Positions 60,201 through 63,786 of a stretch of 64,000 nt of DNA are shown piece by piece. The stretch is taken from contig JARUPZ010000006.1 of NCBI GenBank assembly GCA_031213475.1, positions 5,204,045-5,268,044 on the forward strand, written 5' to 3'. The first letter of the stretch is position 1; each line of letters starts with the position of its first letter. The DNA comes from Nereocystis luetkeana (taxonomy: Eukaryota > Sar > Phaeophyceae > Laminariales > Laminariaceae). The position numbers and the translations under genes were made by a program. The notes below the pieces were generated by a model, which made no database searches, was not told the DNA's origin, and saw only the letters and a list, made by a program, of their open reading frames with translations.

Positions 60201-60725
60201 CTCTGCACTTAAGCGTTCGATTGATAGAGAGCATCGTACATCCAAAGGTGGCGCGGTCTACTCGTGACCACTACGAACCTGGAAATGAGTTTGACAGCAG
60301 GATTGGGGGCCACCGTAATACAACATTGGTTGATAGCATACCCCTTCGAACGAATTTGTGAGCAGATTTTCTCGTCGATCGGGAGAGTGCAAACGCCCAA
60401 CGATGCGCCTATTTGTAGAAGAGGTCTCGACGAGACCACATTCCACGTCCCATCGTTTTCGTTTCCGTCCCTTTTTGTTTGTAGTGAACCCAGGGATGTG
60501 TGTGTTGTCATCCCAGGTGTGTATGTGTGTTGGCCATCGTCGTACGTGCCATCATGTAGCTACAGCGGGGCCTCTAAAATGGCGGCGGGTGTGCTTGCAA
60601 GTACTTTGCTTGCGTTTTGAGTCACGCCGTCATACATACATACATACATACATACATACATACATACATACATACAGGCATACCTGGTACATACATATAT
60701 ACTTACACACATGGCCATACATACA

Positions 60726-60757
<32 letters not shown>

Positions 60758-62166
60758 ATATACCAGGTATATATATATCAGGTACATACATACATGAATA
60801 CATACATACATACATACATACATACATACATACATACATGCATACCTCCAGGGCTAGGATCTCGCTGGCTAGCTGATCAGCCGTTTTTTCCAGCTTTTTA
60901 TGGGTCACGAACTTATCCCTGATAGCGGCCTGCAACAACAAACCAACCGAGAGGATGGGGGGGGCAGCCGCGACGACAGGGGTGGAGGGAGGGAGGGAGG
61001 GACGGGGGGGGGGTACGTAGAGAGGGGAAAGAGTCGATATAGGTTAGTGTAGACCCGTGCTTATTGTGTGTCGGGAGTACGTAGCCTTTACAGCTATTCT
61101 GAAAGTCGGCTGTTGAGTAAGGTGAGGATTCCCTCCTCAAGTAAAAAGCGAGAGTCAGAAACAAAAAGTAGGTGCTACTGCTACCCCCCCCCCCCCCCAG
61201 TCGAACTCAGCACGGCGTCCACTGCGTAGCGAAGAAGCTGATGCACGCGTCGGCGACAGCAAATTTCGTGGAAAACACACAAAAAGTGTACAGATACATA
61301 TATCGACAGCAAATTCCCTGGAAAATGCGAGGGGTGTAGATAAAGATGGGAGGAATACAATCGCTGAGCGTGCTGCAAACGTTGAGCGCGTCAGAGGGAA
61401 GGAAGGCTTTATTTTGGGAGGCGAGAATGTGTCTTGCTTGAAACGAATACCACCCTCGGCGGAAAAATAAGGGCGGCTTGAAATTCATTTTAATGTATGA
61501 ACTATCCTTATATTTCCGTTCAGAGAGGTATAGTTTTTTGCTATTTTTAGGGGGGAATATTTATGAGTGACCAAGGCTGAAGCTCACGCTGCCTGGGCAT
61601 TGCAGGATTTTTCTCCAACACGAAAGCAGTAACAATAGCGCCGGTCATTACACACCGTACGTGTACGTGTTAAAAGTTGCGGCCTCTCGACAGTCGCCGC
61701 TTCAGCGTGCCTTCCAATCATTTTCGAAAGGACGAGAAAGAGCATTTTTTTGTTGAGGAAGATATGCAGAGGTGTACTACACCGCGTGTGTCACTCGGCG
61801 TGGAATTGGACGACACGCCGATCGCACCGCGCCATAATAGAGACACTGGCTGTGCCTGTGAGCTTCGTGGAGATAAGAGCTGCAGCCTGACGCCACCCGA
61901 CGTATGTACGAGATCGAAGATAAGAAGAAAAAAAAAACGAAACGTTCCTCTAGAGCGAAAATGAGCGCGAGCCTATCTATAAAAATGGTCCATGAAAGCG
62001 GGATTACAGCAATCGCGAGCGTATTTTCAAAAACGGACCAGTTATTAAGCGAAAACCTTTTGCGAGATTATTGCGACCAAAGCCTATTCACCTTATCCTC
62101 GTTCCCGGCAGGCCTCCCCTCCCTCTCCTCGAAAGCCTTCATCCATTCCTTGATCTCAGCTTTTAC
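24709..62166 (-). CDS. C-terminal-motor kinesin, kinesin-14 class (whole gene, 24 exons, 5' end uncertain)
   Basis: This gene encodes a microtubule motor with its motor domain at the C-terminus, as in minus-end-directed kinesin-14, including plant/algal KCBP. The 24 exons keep phase throughout and give 1454 residues plus stop. Residues 1-53 carry a GRP-x-DK motif recalling the FAM13 C-terminus. Residues 54-1082 are mainly Ala/Glu/Lys coiled coil, broken by Gly/Ser/Ala linkers at about 54-150, 372-492 and 660-950. The neck and motor follow (about 1083-1430): [22 protein letters not shown] (P-loop, about 1177-1184), NAESSRSHS (switch I), VDLAGSER (switch II), IPYRNNKLT and [11 protein letters not shown]. 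All nucleotide-binding motifs are intact. The tail is a 24-residue basic helix ending at 24709. No MyTH4 or FERM domain is visible; more 5' exons may lie beyond 64000. Confidence 0.92.
25906..26052 (-). CDS. Kinesin exon: end of motor domain
   Basis: The exon encodes [20 protein letters not shown] through [20 protein letters not shown] and [15 protein letters not shown] are the last motor motifs. Phase 0; donor CAG|GTGCGT. Confidence 0.96.
26388..26580 (+). mobile_element. Family J, SINE-like repeat, copy 1
   Basis: It shares with 31425-31605 the order GTCGGGTCAAC, CAGCAGC, GGTTAAATTG, ACACG, GTGGTGAGCTT and the hairpin AATCCGCCGGAGGATT, followed by an A-rich tail. The tail and fixed 3' hairpin suggest a retroposed short element; no pol III boxes were recognised. 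Confidence 0.5.
27072..27295. mobile_element. Family B element, degraded
   Basis: Only the middle words remain clear: GGTTGTGTGGGATCGGTATG, AACCCAGGAAGCACCCGCT and CACTCGGCAGCATGTAGCTA. It lies next to kinesin exon 27307-27519. Confidence 0.6.
27307..27519 (-). CDS. Kinesin exon: switch II
   Basis: The exon encodes 71 residues. Motifs in order are [12 protein letters not shown] (switch II), [20 protein letters not shown] and [11 protein letters not shown]. Phase 0; donor CAG|GTAAAC. Confidence 0.97.
27672..27812 (-). mobile_element. Family D dispersed repeat
   Basis: This copy is in reverse orientation: CATGCATGGCCGTAGTCGTA through to GCTTGCACCAAGCG. A 40-bp neighbour, GTCGAGCGGGTGGGGTGGTT at 27614, is repeated at about 28211, suggesting a local duplication. 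Confidence 0.75.
27992..28190 (+). mobile_element. Family H dispersed repeat, copy 1
   Basis: About 195 bp starting CGTGATACGATCAATTCCCT is nearly the same as 59968-60160 in the same orientation, with roughly 90 percent identity by eye. It contains TTGTCTAGCTCACGTAGTGA. The class is unknown. Confidence 0.8.
28479..28604 (-). CDS. Kinesin exon: switch I
   Basis: The exon encodes [20 protein letters not shown] through [10 protein letters not shown]. It contains NAESSRSHS, the switch I signature (NxxSSRSH). Phase 0; donor GAG|GTACGC. Confidence 0.95.
30025..30262 (-). repeat. Tandem partial copies of a kinesin exon end with its donor
   Basis: The word ACGACCACGTTCTTCACAAC (plus strand) recurs at 30031, 30094, 30161 and 30221, giving spacings of 63, 67 and 60 bp. 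The 30221 copy is the real exon end. The others lie in the intron, and two of them keep a recognisable AAGGTGGGTG-like or CTTAACG-like junction. Confidence 0.85.
30217..30366 (-). CDS. Kinesin exon: motor, NExxxDLL region
   Basis: The exon encodes [20 protein letters not shown] through [13 protein letters not shown]. It matches the S-xx-EIYNE-x-DLL region of kinesins. The donor is AAG|GTGGGT. The last third of the exon together with this donor is repeated three more times in the adjoining intron. Confidence 0.95.
30461..30748. mobile_element. Family B element, diverged
   Basis: The middle words GTGTTGCCCAGGATCTGTAT and AGGAAACATGCTGCAGTAGA identify the family; the ends are eroded. It lies about 95 bp from kinesin exon 30217-30366. 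Confidence 0.7.
30770..31815. repeat. Degenerate ACTACTTCCACCTTA minisatellite
   Basis: Units of about 30-40 bp built on ATCAACAAAAACTACTTCCA and CCTTA occur at 30770-31270 and 31612-31815. A different sequence (family J) lies between. Confidence 0.65.
31425..31605 (+). mobile_element. Family J, SINE-like repeat, copy 2
   Basis: The copy ends AATCCGCCGGAGGATTAAAA plus more A, like 26388-26580. It splits two stretches of the ACTACTTCCACCTTA minisatellite (30770-31330 and 31612-31815), so it may have inserted into it. A related 3' end occurs near 47040-47075. Confidence 0.5.
31837..32059. mobile_element. Family E inverted-repeat element, complete copy
   Basis: A 223-bp element has about 34-bp inverted ends starting TATCACACTAGGGTGATAAG. 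The interior holds AAAGCTGGGTTTCTCGTCAA on the minus strand. No coding capacity beyond a short chance frame. Confidence 0.9.
32079..32160. mobile_element. Family C small inverted-repeat element
   Basis: GGGCGGAAATATAAGGATCG faces CGGTCGTTATATTTGCGCCC. It abuts the right end of the family E element at 31837-32059. Confidence 0.78.
32439..32550. mobile_element. Family A MITE
   Basis: CTATTCCGGAGGACCATAGC at one end faces CTATGGTCCCCCGTGATAG at the other; the core is ATATTGTTAGTAGAAATGGT. Diverged ends. Confidence 0.85.
32734..32881 (-). CDS. Kinesin exon: P-loop
   Basis: The exon encodes [20 protein letters not shown] through QAKGAIE. It contains the intact Walker A motif GQTGSGKT and the [11 protein letters not shown] segment. 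The donor is GAG|GTATCC. Confidence 0.97.
33904..34014. mobile_element. Family A MITE
   Basis: TACGGGGGACCATAGTTAAC faces GTTAACTATGGCCCCCCGTA. The sequence is very close to the 11993 copy. Confidence 0.92.
34407..34479 (-). other. tRNA-like sequence, probably a relic
   Basis: The minus strand shows an A-box-like TGGCTCGGTAAGTGG and a B-box-like GGTTCAAGTCTC 73 nt overall, with a good T arm (GTGGG-TTCAAGT-CTCAC). Only five of seven acceptor pairs form and no clean anticodon arm is seen. A functional gene is unlikely; a pseudogene or tRNA-derived repeat is more likely. Confidence 0.4.
34508..34621. mobile_element. Family A MITE
   Basis: CTATTACGGGGGACCATATT faces ATGGTTCCCCGTGATAA; the core is inverted compared with 33904. 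Confidence 0.88.
35023..35307. mobile_element. Family B GATC-rich element
   Basis: ACACCTCGGACAGATCAATG to TTGTCTGACGTGTGG, with CTCATGTTGCCGGGTGGGAG inside. Near full length, about 100 bp from kinesin exon 35411-35587. Confidence 0.85.
35411..35587 (-). CDS. Kinesin exon: motor
   Basis: The exon encodes [20 protein letters not shown] through [14 protein letters not shown]. It includes [19 protein letters not shown], the F-x-FD-VF-Q-x-VF region of kinesin motors. The donor is GG|GTGAGA. Confidence 0.94.
36061..36143 (-). CDS. Kinesin exon: neck and first motor strand
   Basis: The exon encodes [20 protein letters not shown] then ARCRPFA plus two bases. This is the conserved kinesin-14 neck entering strand beta-1 of the motor. 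Acceptor TTTCGCAG, donor CA|GTAAGT. Confidence 0.95.
36492..36629 (-). CDS. Kinesin exon: coil leading to the neck
   Basis: The exon encodes 46 residues, [20 protein letters not shown] through [10 protein letters not shown]. The join [10 protein letters not shown] to the next exon matches the kinesin-14 pattern KEQ-VLRKRYFN, which fixes the boundary. The donor is therefore CAG|GCAAGC, a GC donor; no phase-0 GT donor is available nearby. Confidence 0.9.
36665..36842. repeat. Tandem repeat, about 67 bp unit, 2.7 copies
   Basis: GATTGATGAGACCCTCTCTG, CTGCGATCGGCCTGAGACCC and CAGAGCTACTACCCCCCGGG recur almost unchanged beside kinesin exon 36492-36629. Confidence 0.92.
36930..37550. repeat. Degenerate 45-55 bp repeats
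   Basis: Words AGGCGCAAACAAAAA, GCAGTCAGGAGGCAATG and CTACGTA recur about a dozen times with drift in the kinesin intron 36630-40096. Confidence 0.7.
38158..38434. mobile_element. Family B GATC-rich element
   Basis: Begins CACAACTCTGACAGATCATC and ends ATGTATCTGTGAGACGTGCG. The interior GCTCATGTTGCCGAGTGGGA and ACATGTTTCCTGAGGG are family words. Confidence 0.8.
39366..39481. mobile_element. Family A MITE containing a TACCTGGTA site
   Basis: CTATTTCGGGGGATCATATT faces TTAACTATGGCCCCCCGTAA. The core reads ATATATACCTGGTAGGTTTT, where the family has ATATATAGGTTTT. Confidence 0.9.
39640..39899. mobile_element. Family B element
   Basis: The interior CATGTTGCCGGGTGGGACCC and GGATCCGAACCATGCAGGTC place it in the family. 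The left end abuts a G run of about 20 bases. Confidence 0.75.
40097..40195 (-). CDS. Kinesin exon: coiled coil
   Basis: The exon encodes 33 residues, [20 protein letters not shown] through KERDELRQQ. Phase 0 at both ends; donor CAG|GTGAGG. Confidence 0.86.
40297..40465. repeat. Direct repeat, about 77 bp, two copies
   Basis: CTATTGCTCGCATGAGGTAC, GGAAAGGTAAGGACCGTTGG and CACTTCCCACCTTTCGCACC occur twice in a row with very few changes. Confidence 0.92.
40465..40712. mobile_element. Family B element
   Basis: The interior GTGTTGCCGAGTGGGGGCCG and GATCCTGCGCGACATATC match the family; the terminal repeats are eroded. Confidence 0.72.
41140..41234. mobile_element. Family F inverted-repeat element, copy 2
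   Basis: TTAACCCCTTTAGTACCGCA and CCCGATTTGGGGACAAA face TTTGTCCCCAAAACGGGATT and CCTAAAAGGGTTAA. Strong hairpin of about 95 bp. Confidence 0.85.
41371..41647. mobile_element. Family B element carrying a TACCTGGTA site
   Basis: The interior GTGTCCCGGTGAGGCACCCG is a diverged form of the family word; the right end is ATGATCTACCCGAGGTGTGC. A TACCTGGTA lies at about 41525. Confidence 0.75.
41707..41856 (-). CDS. Kinesin exon: coiled coil
   Basis: The exon encodes 50 residues, [20 protein letters not shown] through [10 protein letters not shown]. Phase 0 at both ends; donor CAG|GTGGGC. Confidence 0.87.
42380..42541. mobile_element. Family A MITE with duplicated right end
   Basis: CTATTACGGGGGATCATAGT faces ACTATGGTCCCCCGTAATAG. 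The segment TTTGGTCCTATTTACTATGG occurs twice about 48 bp apart, making the copy 162 bp long. Confidence 0.88.
42999..43078. mobile_element. Family C small inverted-repeat element
   Basis: CACTCTGGACGTAAATATAA and GGACCG on the left face CGGCTCTTATATTTCCGCCC on the right. About 80 bp. Confidence 0.82.
43180..43405. repeat. GGGTC/GACCC dispersed element, copy 2
   Basis: The inverse of the 24190-24385 arrangement: GGGTCGAGTCGGGTTGAATC units, the spacer AAGAAGTTTTCAAACACGGA, then GGGTCACCC and a GACCTGACCC array. Confidence 0.75.
43518..43735 (-). CDS. Kinesin exon: Gly-run linker
   Basis: Split Val codon, then [19 protein letters not shown], about 25 almost uninterrupted Gly residues, and a coil [16 protein letters not shown]. 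The donor is AAG|GTGTGT. The Gly run is encoded by GGC/GGT trinucleotide repeat and is likely length-variable. Confidence 0.87.
44090..44830. other. AT-rich stretch in a kinesin intron
   Basis: This stretch is visibly more AT-rich than its surroundings and lacks the window's usual repeat families. It includes a tandem pair of 36-bp units (GCTCAACATCTCAATACCTG at about 44508 and 44543). No gene is supported. Confidence 0.5.
44866..45530 (-). CDS. Kinesin exon: largest exon, Ser/Ala/Gly-rich
   Basis: This 665-bp exon encodes 221 residues. A helix ([20 protein letters not shown]) leads into Ser/Arg-rich, Ala/Thr-rich and Gly-rich stretches with a coil between ([20 protein letters not shown]). 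It ends EDKVEDLE plus one base at donor G|GTGAGT. Confidence 0.88.
45711..46240. mobile_element. Family B element with repeated left arm
   Basis: The left arm (ACACCGGAGACAGATCACCG, TTCATGATCTACTGTAGGTG) occurs about four times in a row at 90-110 bp spacing. A single middle and right end follow. The whole is about 530 bp instead of about 300. Confidence 0.75.
47224..47304. mobile_element. Family C small inverted-repeat element
   Basis: ACACTCTGGGAGTAAACATG and AGGACCG face CGTGCCTCATAGTTCCGCTC and AGAGTGGT. Confidence 0.78.
47527..47718 (-). CDS. Kinesin exon: coiled coil
   Basis: The exon encodes [20 protein letters not shown] through DLRVALAAA plus two bases. The acceptor CTCCTCAG keeps the split Arg codon shared with the previous exon. 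The donor is AA|GTGAGT. Confidence 0.83.
48539..48778. mobile_element. Family B element
   Basis: The copy runs from CACGGCTCGGACAGATAGAT to TTTCTGTCCGAGGC, with CCCGCTCGGCAACATGAGCT inside. It is somewhat shorter than the norm. Confidence 0.8.
49084..49290. mobile_element. Family E element, diverged
   Basis: CTTTTCTCGACAGCGGCGAC, AAGCGATGCATACGTCTACG and GGCCACCGTTTCTGGTTG line up with the copies at 50370 and 63787. The termini are eroded. Confidence 0.55.
49753..50030. mobile_element. Family B element
   Basis: The copy runs from CACAAGTCGGACGGGCAGGT to GATCTGTCCGAGGTGC. It contains the uninterrupted word CATCTAGATCCTAACCTGCC, used below as an empty-site reference. Confidence 0.85.
50370..50582. 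mobile_element. Family E element, diverged
   Basis: GCCGAGCGATGTGTCTCATA, GGCCACCTTTCTGGTTGCGT and the right end GTGTTATCGTATCACACGTG match the family layout. The left end is not clear. Confidence 0.6.
51159..51356 (-). CDS. Kinesin exon: coiled coil
   Basis: The exon encodes [20 protein letters not shown] through RPPTPVGN plus two bases. A nearer donor, AG|GTGCCA near 51197, would drop 13 residues without changing frame. Confidence 0.8.
51741..51851 (-). CDS. Kinesin exon: coiled coil
   Basis: The exon encodes [20 protein letters not shown] through VILAQE, with split codons at both ends that match its neighbours. The donor is AAG|GTGCGG. Confidence 0.87.
52290..52769. mobile_element. Family B element with an internal insertion
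   Basis: The left and middle parts (AGATCATCTAGATCTTAACC, CCACCCGGCAACATGAGCTA) are separated from the right end (TTCTGTCCGAGGTGTGAG) by about 170 bp of unrelated sequence near 52485-52660. Confidence 0.75.
53075..53436 (-). CDS. Kinesin exon: Ala/Ser linker between coils
   Basis: The exon encodes 120 residues plus two bases. A short coil ([15 protein letters not shown]) is followed by a long Ala/Thr/Ser/Gly stretch and a second coil ([20 protein letters not shown]). The acceptor is TTACCACAG and the donor CAG|GTGCGG. Confidence 0.87.
53680..53900. repeat. CAATCAACCAAC-type tract
   Basis: AACC/AATC words without G dominate, like the tract at 14120-14430, beside kinesin exon 53075-53436. Confidence 0.75.
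54072..54255. repeat. CAT/ATC trinucleotide array
   Basis: An interrupted array of CAT units with a short inverted ATG section in the middle; it produces the long Ser, His and Met frames here. Confidence 0.95.
54804..54956 (-). CDS. Kinesin exon: coiled coil
   Basis: The exon encodes 51 residues, [20 protein letters not shown] through GQSEAEKK. Phase 0 at both ends; donor AAG|GTAGGT. Confidence 0.86.
55600..55746 (-). CDS. Kinesin exon: coiled coil
   Basis: The exon encodes 49 residues, [20 protein letters not shown] through SEAARLREQ. Strong heptads. Acceptor CTCCACAG, donor CAG|GTGCGT, phase 0 at both ends. Confidence 0.88.
55829..56098. mobile_element. Family B element, diverged left end
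   Basis: The interior GGCTCCCGCTCGGCAGCATG and right end ATTCATCTGTCTGAGGTGTG are clear; the left end is eroded. Confidence 0.72.
56644..56836 (-). CDS. Kinesin exon: linker and coiled coil
   Basis: The exon encodes [12 protein letters not shown], then a coil [20 protein letters not shown] through ETLQNAQQ. The chosen donor CAG|GCGAGA would be a GC donor. A GT donor in phase 0 exists about 36 bp further into the intron, so the 3' boundary is uncertain. Confidence 0.75.
57804..57918 (+). mobile_element. Family D dispersed repeat
   Basis: This copy is close to the one at 13644-13765 along its whole length, including the TGCAAGCAATGCCTGCCTGG start and the CATGCATGACAA end before a C run. It lies in a kinesin intron beside exon 58020-58189. 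Confidence 0.8.
58020..58189 (-). CDS. Kinesin exon: coiled coil
   Basis: The exon encodes [20 protein letters not shown] through [10 protein letters not shown] plus two bases. It has clear heptads. The upstream acceptor lies after an A-rich rather than pyrimidine-rich tract, so its exact start is slightly uncertain. Confidence 0.82.
58521..58742 (+). CDS. Small basic open frame inside a kinesin intron
   Basis: An ATG in good context (AAAAATGGCG) opens 73 codons: [20 protein letters not shown], then a Lys/Arg/Asn-rich stretch ending TQACYDI. It lies antisense in the intron 58190-59282. No family is recognised. It could be a nested small gene or a first exon, but it has no supporting signals beyond composition. 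Confidence 0.25.
   Translation: MASRRRFASHGMIKDDDKTNTSVEHEKPKNTEKPAEIVYRVKKNEQRRNRAKSTRPLLRASPRELLTQACYDI
59283..59573 (-). CDS. Kinesin exon: Gly/Ala-rich linker
   Basis: The exon encodes 97 residues, starting [18 protein letters not shown]. It has a short heptad stretch, [16 protein letters not shown], and then a Gly/Ala-rich end. Phase 0 at both ends; the donor is AAT|GTGAGG. Confidence 0.85.
59959..60160 (+). mobile_element. Family H dispersed repeat, copy 2
   Basis: Same sequence as the copy at 27992-28190, but preceded by TACCTGGTA where copy 1 has only TA. Confidence 0.8.
60634..60840. repeat. CATA tetranucleotide array interrupted by TACCWGGTA sites
   Basis: CATA units run up to the donor of kinesin exon 60846-60929. 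TACCTGGTA (60681-60689) and TACCAGGTA (about 60760) interrupt them. Confidence 0.95.
60846..60929 (-). CDS. Kinesin exon: continuation of GRP-DK motif
   Basis: The exon encodes [20 protein letters not shown] then ASEILALE. The IRDKF-x-KKLE pattern continues the FAM13-like block of the preceding exon and leads into coiled coil. The donor is GAG|GTATGC, directly beside a CATA microsatellite. Confidence 0.85.
61449..61530. mobile_element. Family C small inverted-repeat element
   Basis: ACCACCCTCGGCGGAAAAAT faces CCTTATATTTCCGTTCAGAG. The ends are more diverged than in the 42999 copy. Confidence 0.72.
62092..62166 (-). CDS. Kinesin exon: GRP-DK motif
   Basis: The exon encodes [20 protein letters not shown] then GNEDK. 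The pattern IKxW-x-FE-x-GRxP-x-DK recalls the conserved C-terminal block of FAM13 proteins. Both ends are phase 0 and the donor is AAG|GTGAAT. Confidence 0.8.
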
Positions 62167-62219
62167 CTGATGAGCAAGGCGTTCGATTAAGAAAAGGGGG
62201 TGGGGGGGGGGCTCTTTCA

Positions 62220-62462
62220 AGGCAGATCGATGCCCGATCTTGTATTTTCTACAGCAGTATTACGGGGGACGACAGTAAATAGGACCTACGGACTCTCAAA
62301 AACCTATATATTTCGGTATTTTTACTAACAATATATTTACTATGGCCCCCCGTAATAGTAGCTTATGTTGCCGGATGGAACCCGTACTATGTTTATGATC
62401 TAGCACATGTTTCCTGAGTTGGATCTATACCACGCAGGTCCTGCACAACCTCTCACGACCCA
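62220..62462. mobile_element. Family B element interrupted by a family A MITE
   Basis: The family B words TAGCTTATGTTGCCGGATGG and GGTCCTGCACAACCTCTCAC lie to the right of a complete family A copy (62258-62358). GCAGATCGATGCCCGATCTT lies to its left. Confidence 0.75.
62258..62358. mobile_element. Family A MITE nested in family B
   Basis: TATTACGGGGGACGACAGTA faces TACTATGGCCCCCCGTAATA. Family B sequence lies on both sides. Confidence 0.85.
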
Positions 62463-62940
62463 AAAAAATCAGGCACGGGGGTCATATCAAAACCTGTCGC
62501 GTGCAAATTACGAGTTTTGACGAAACCCTTGATCTACGCACACCTGATGTGTGTGTGTGCTTTCTTTTTTCAAAGCCATATTCGATCCCGCATGCGCCAC
62601 CTGGACGCAAAAAGGCCGGCGGCGATATCGCGCGCGTTTCGCTTCTACTTGCGAAGGTTTATTGGCCTTAAGATGAACCGATAACACGGAGCCAGCCTCC
62701 TCGCAAAGAGTCCACATTCCCTTGAGAATCGCATCGACCTTCCTACGCCTTCCTACGTTTTTGAGGGACCAAACACGTTTTCGTCTGCATTAGTGCAGCA
62801 TAGTGAACTGGAAGGTGGTGAAAAGGCGATATTATCGCGGGATATTCTGACAAAATAATTATCCGCCCACGCAGAAATCGGGGGAGAGGGCCCACAAGAC
62901 TTTGCCAAATCTTTGCAGCGGATTATGACTGGAACGACGT
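62463..62940. other. Upstream flank of the kinesin
   Basis: Apart from the candidate exon 62601-62717, nothing specific is visible. A promoter could lie here or further up if that exon is the first. Confidence 0.35.
62601..62717 (-). CDS. Candidate first exon of the kinesin
   Basis: An ATG at 62717 opens 39 codons ending FCVQ at a CAG|GTGGCG donor in phase 0, which is the phase exon 62092-62166 needs. The peptide (MWTLCEEAGSVLSVHLKANK, then a basic stretch) has no family I recognise. It may be the true start or chance. Confidence 0.35.
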
Positions 62941-63322
62941 CGGACAAATCACGATCCAGGCAATCTACCTGGTAGATCCCAAACCCGCCGTTTTGAGATA
63001 TTGATGTGCAAGATCTGTACGGTACAGATTCGACCCAGTGAACGTGTCCTAGATCATGCTGGTTGTAAGGCTCCCACCCTGCAACATGAGCTAGATCATA
63101 CAGATCATACAGATTATACAGATCATACATATCATGTATCATACAGATCATACAGATCGTACGTATCATATATCGAACAGATTATACAGATCATATATAT
63201 CGTACGGATCATACAGATCCTATGGATTACACAGATCTACGGATCGTACAGGTCATAAATATCATACAGATCATACTTATCATACAGATCATACAGATCA
63301 TGGATGATCTTCCGAGGTTTGG
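62941..63322. mobile_element. Family B element with expanded GATCATACA array
   Basis: The left arm, middle (CCCACCCTGCAACATGAGCT) and right end (GATCTTCCGAGGTTTGG) are present. About 200 bp of AGATCATAC-type units have grown between middle and right end. The left arm carries a TACCTGGTA at 62966-62974. Confidence 0.8.
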
Positions 63323-63786
63323 AAGATTGAGCTTTTGTAGTGTGTATGCACGGTTCGGCCTCTGCACAAGGAGCACATATCCTTTTTAACCTGAAAAAAA
63401 AAGTCCTTCATTCGTGACGTGGAACAGCTCGCCTATTAATAGGAAGAACGGCAATGCCTCCGCGAAGATTTAATCAATCATGACTGCTATTTCCAGCCAT
63501 TCCCCCCCCCCCCCTCTCGGCAGTCGTAGAAACAAGATCGGGCGCAAACATTAAAGCATTGTCGGAGGCGTGCCCAGTGCAGTGCTCGGCTTGGGAGATG
63601 GTTTATCCGTCCCCATGGTCATAAAGCTGATGGGTCATTCTATACAATGCGCACATAGTGGCAGCACGTCAGCTTGGAGTAGATACGTAATATATGCACC
63701 TCAACATCCACCACTCAGCAAGTATCAAAACATAGAATGTCCCTGCTACGTGGTAGCAGCTAGCTGGTGTAGAGAAGCGCGTACCG
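63323..63786. other. Region with no recognised gene
   Basis: No exon of the kinesin or other gene could be supported; a C run lies at about 63502-63514. Confidence 0.5.
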
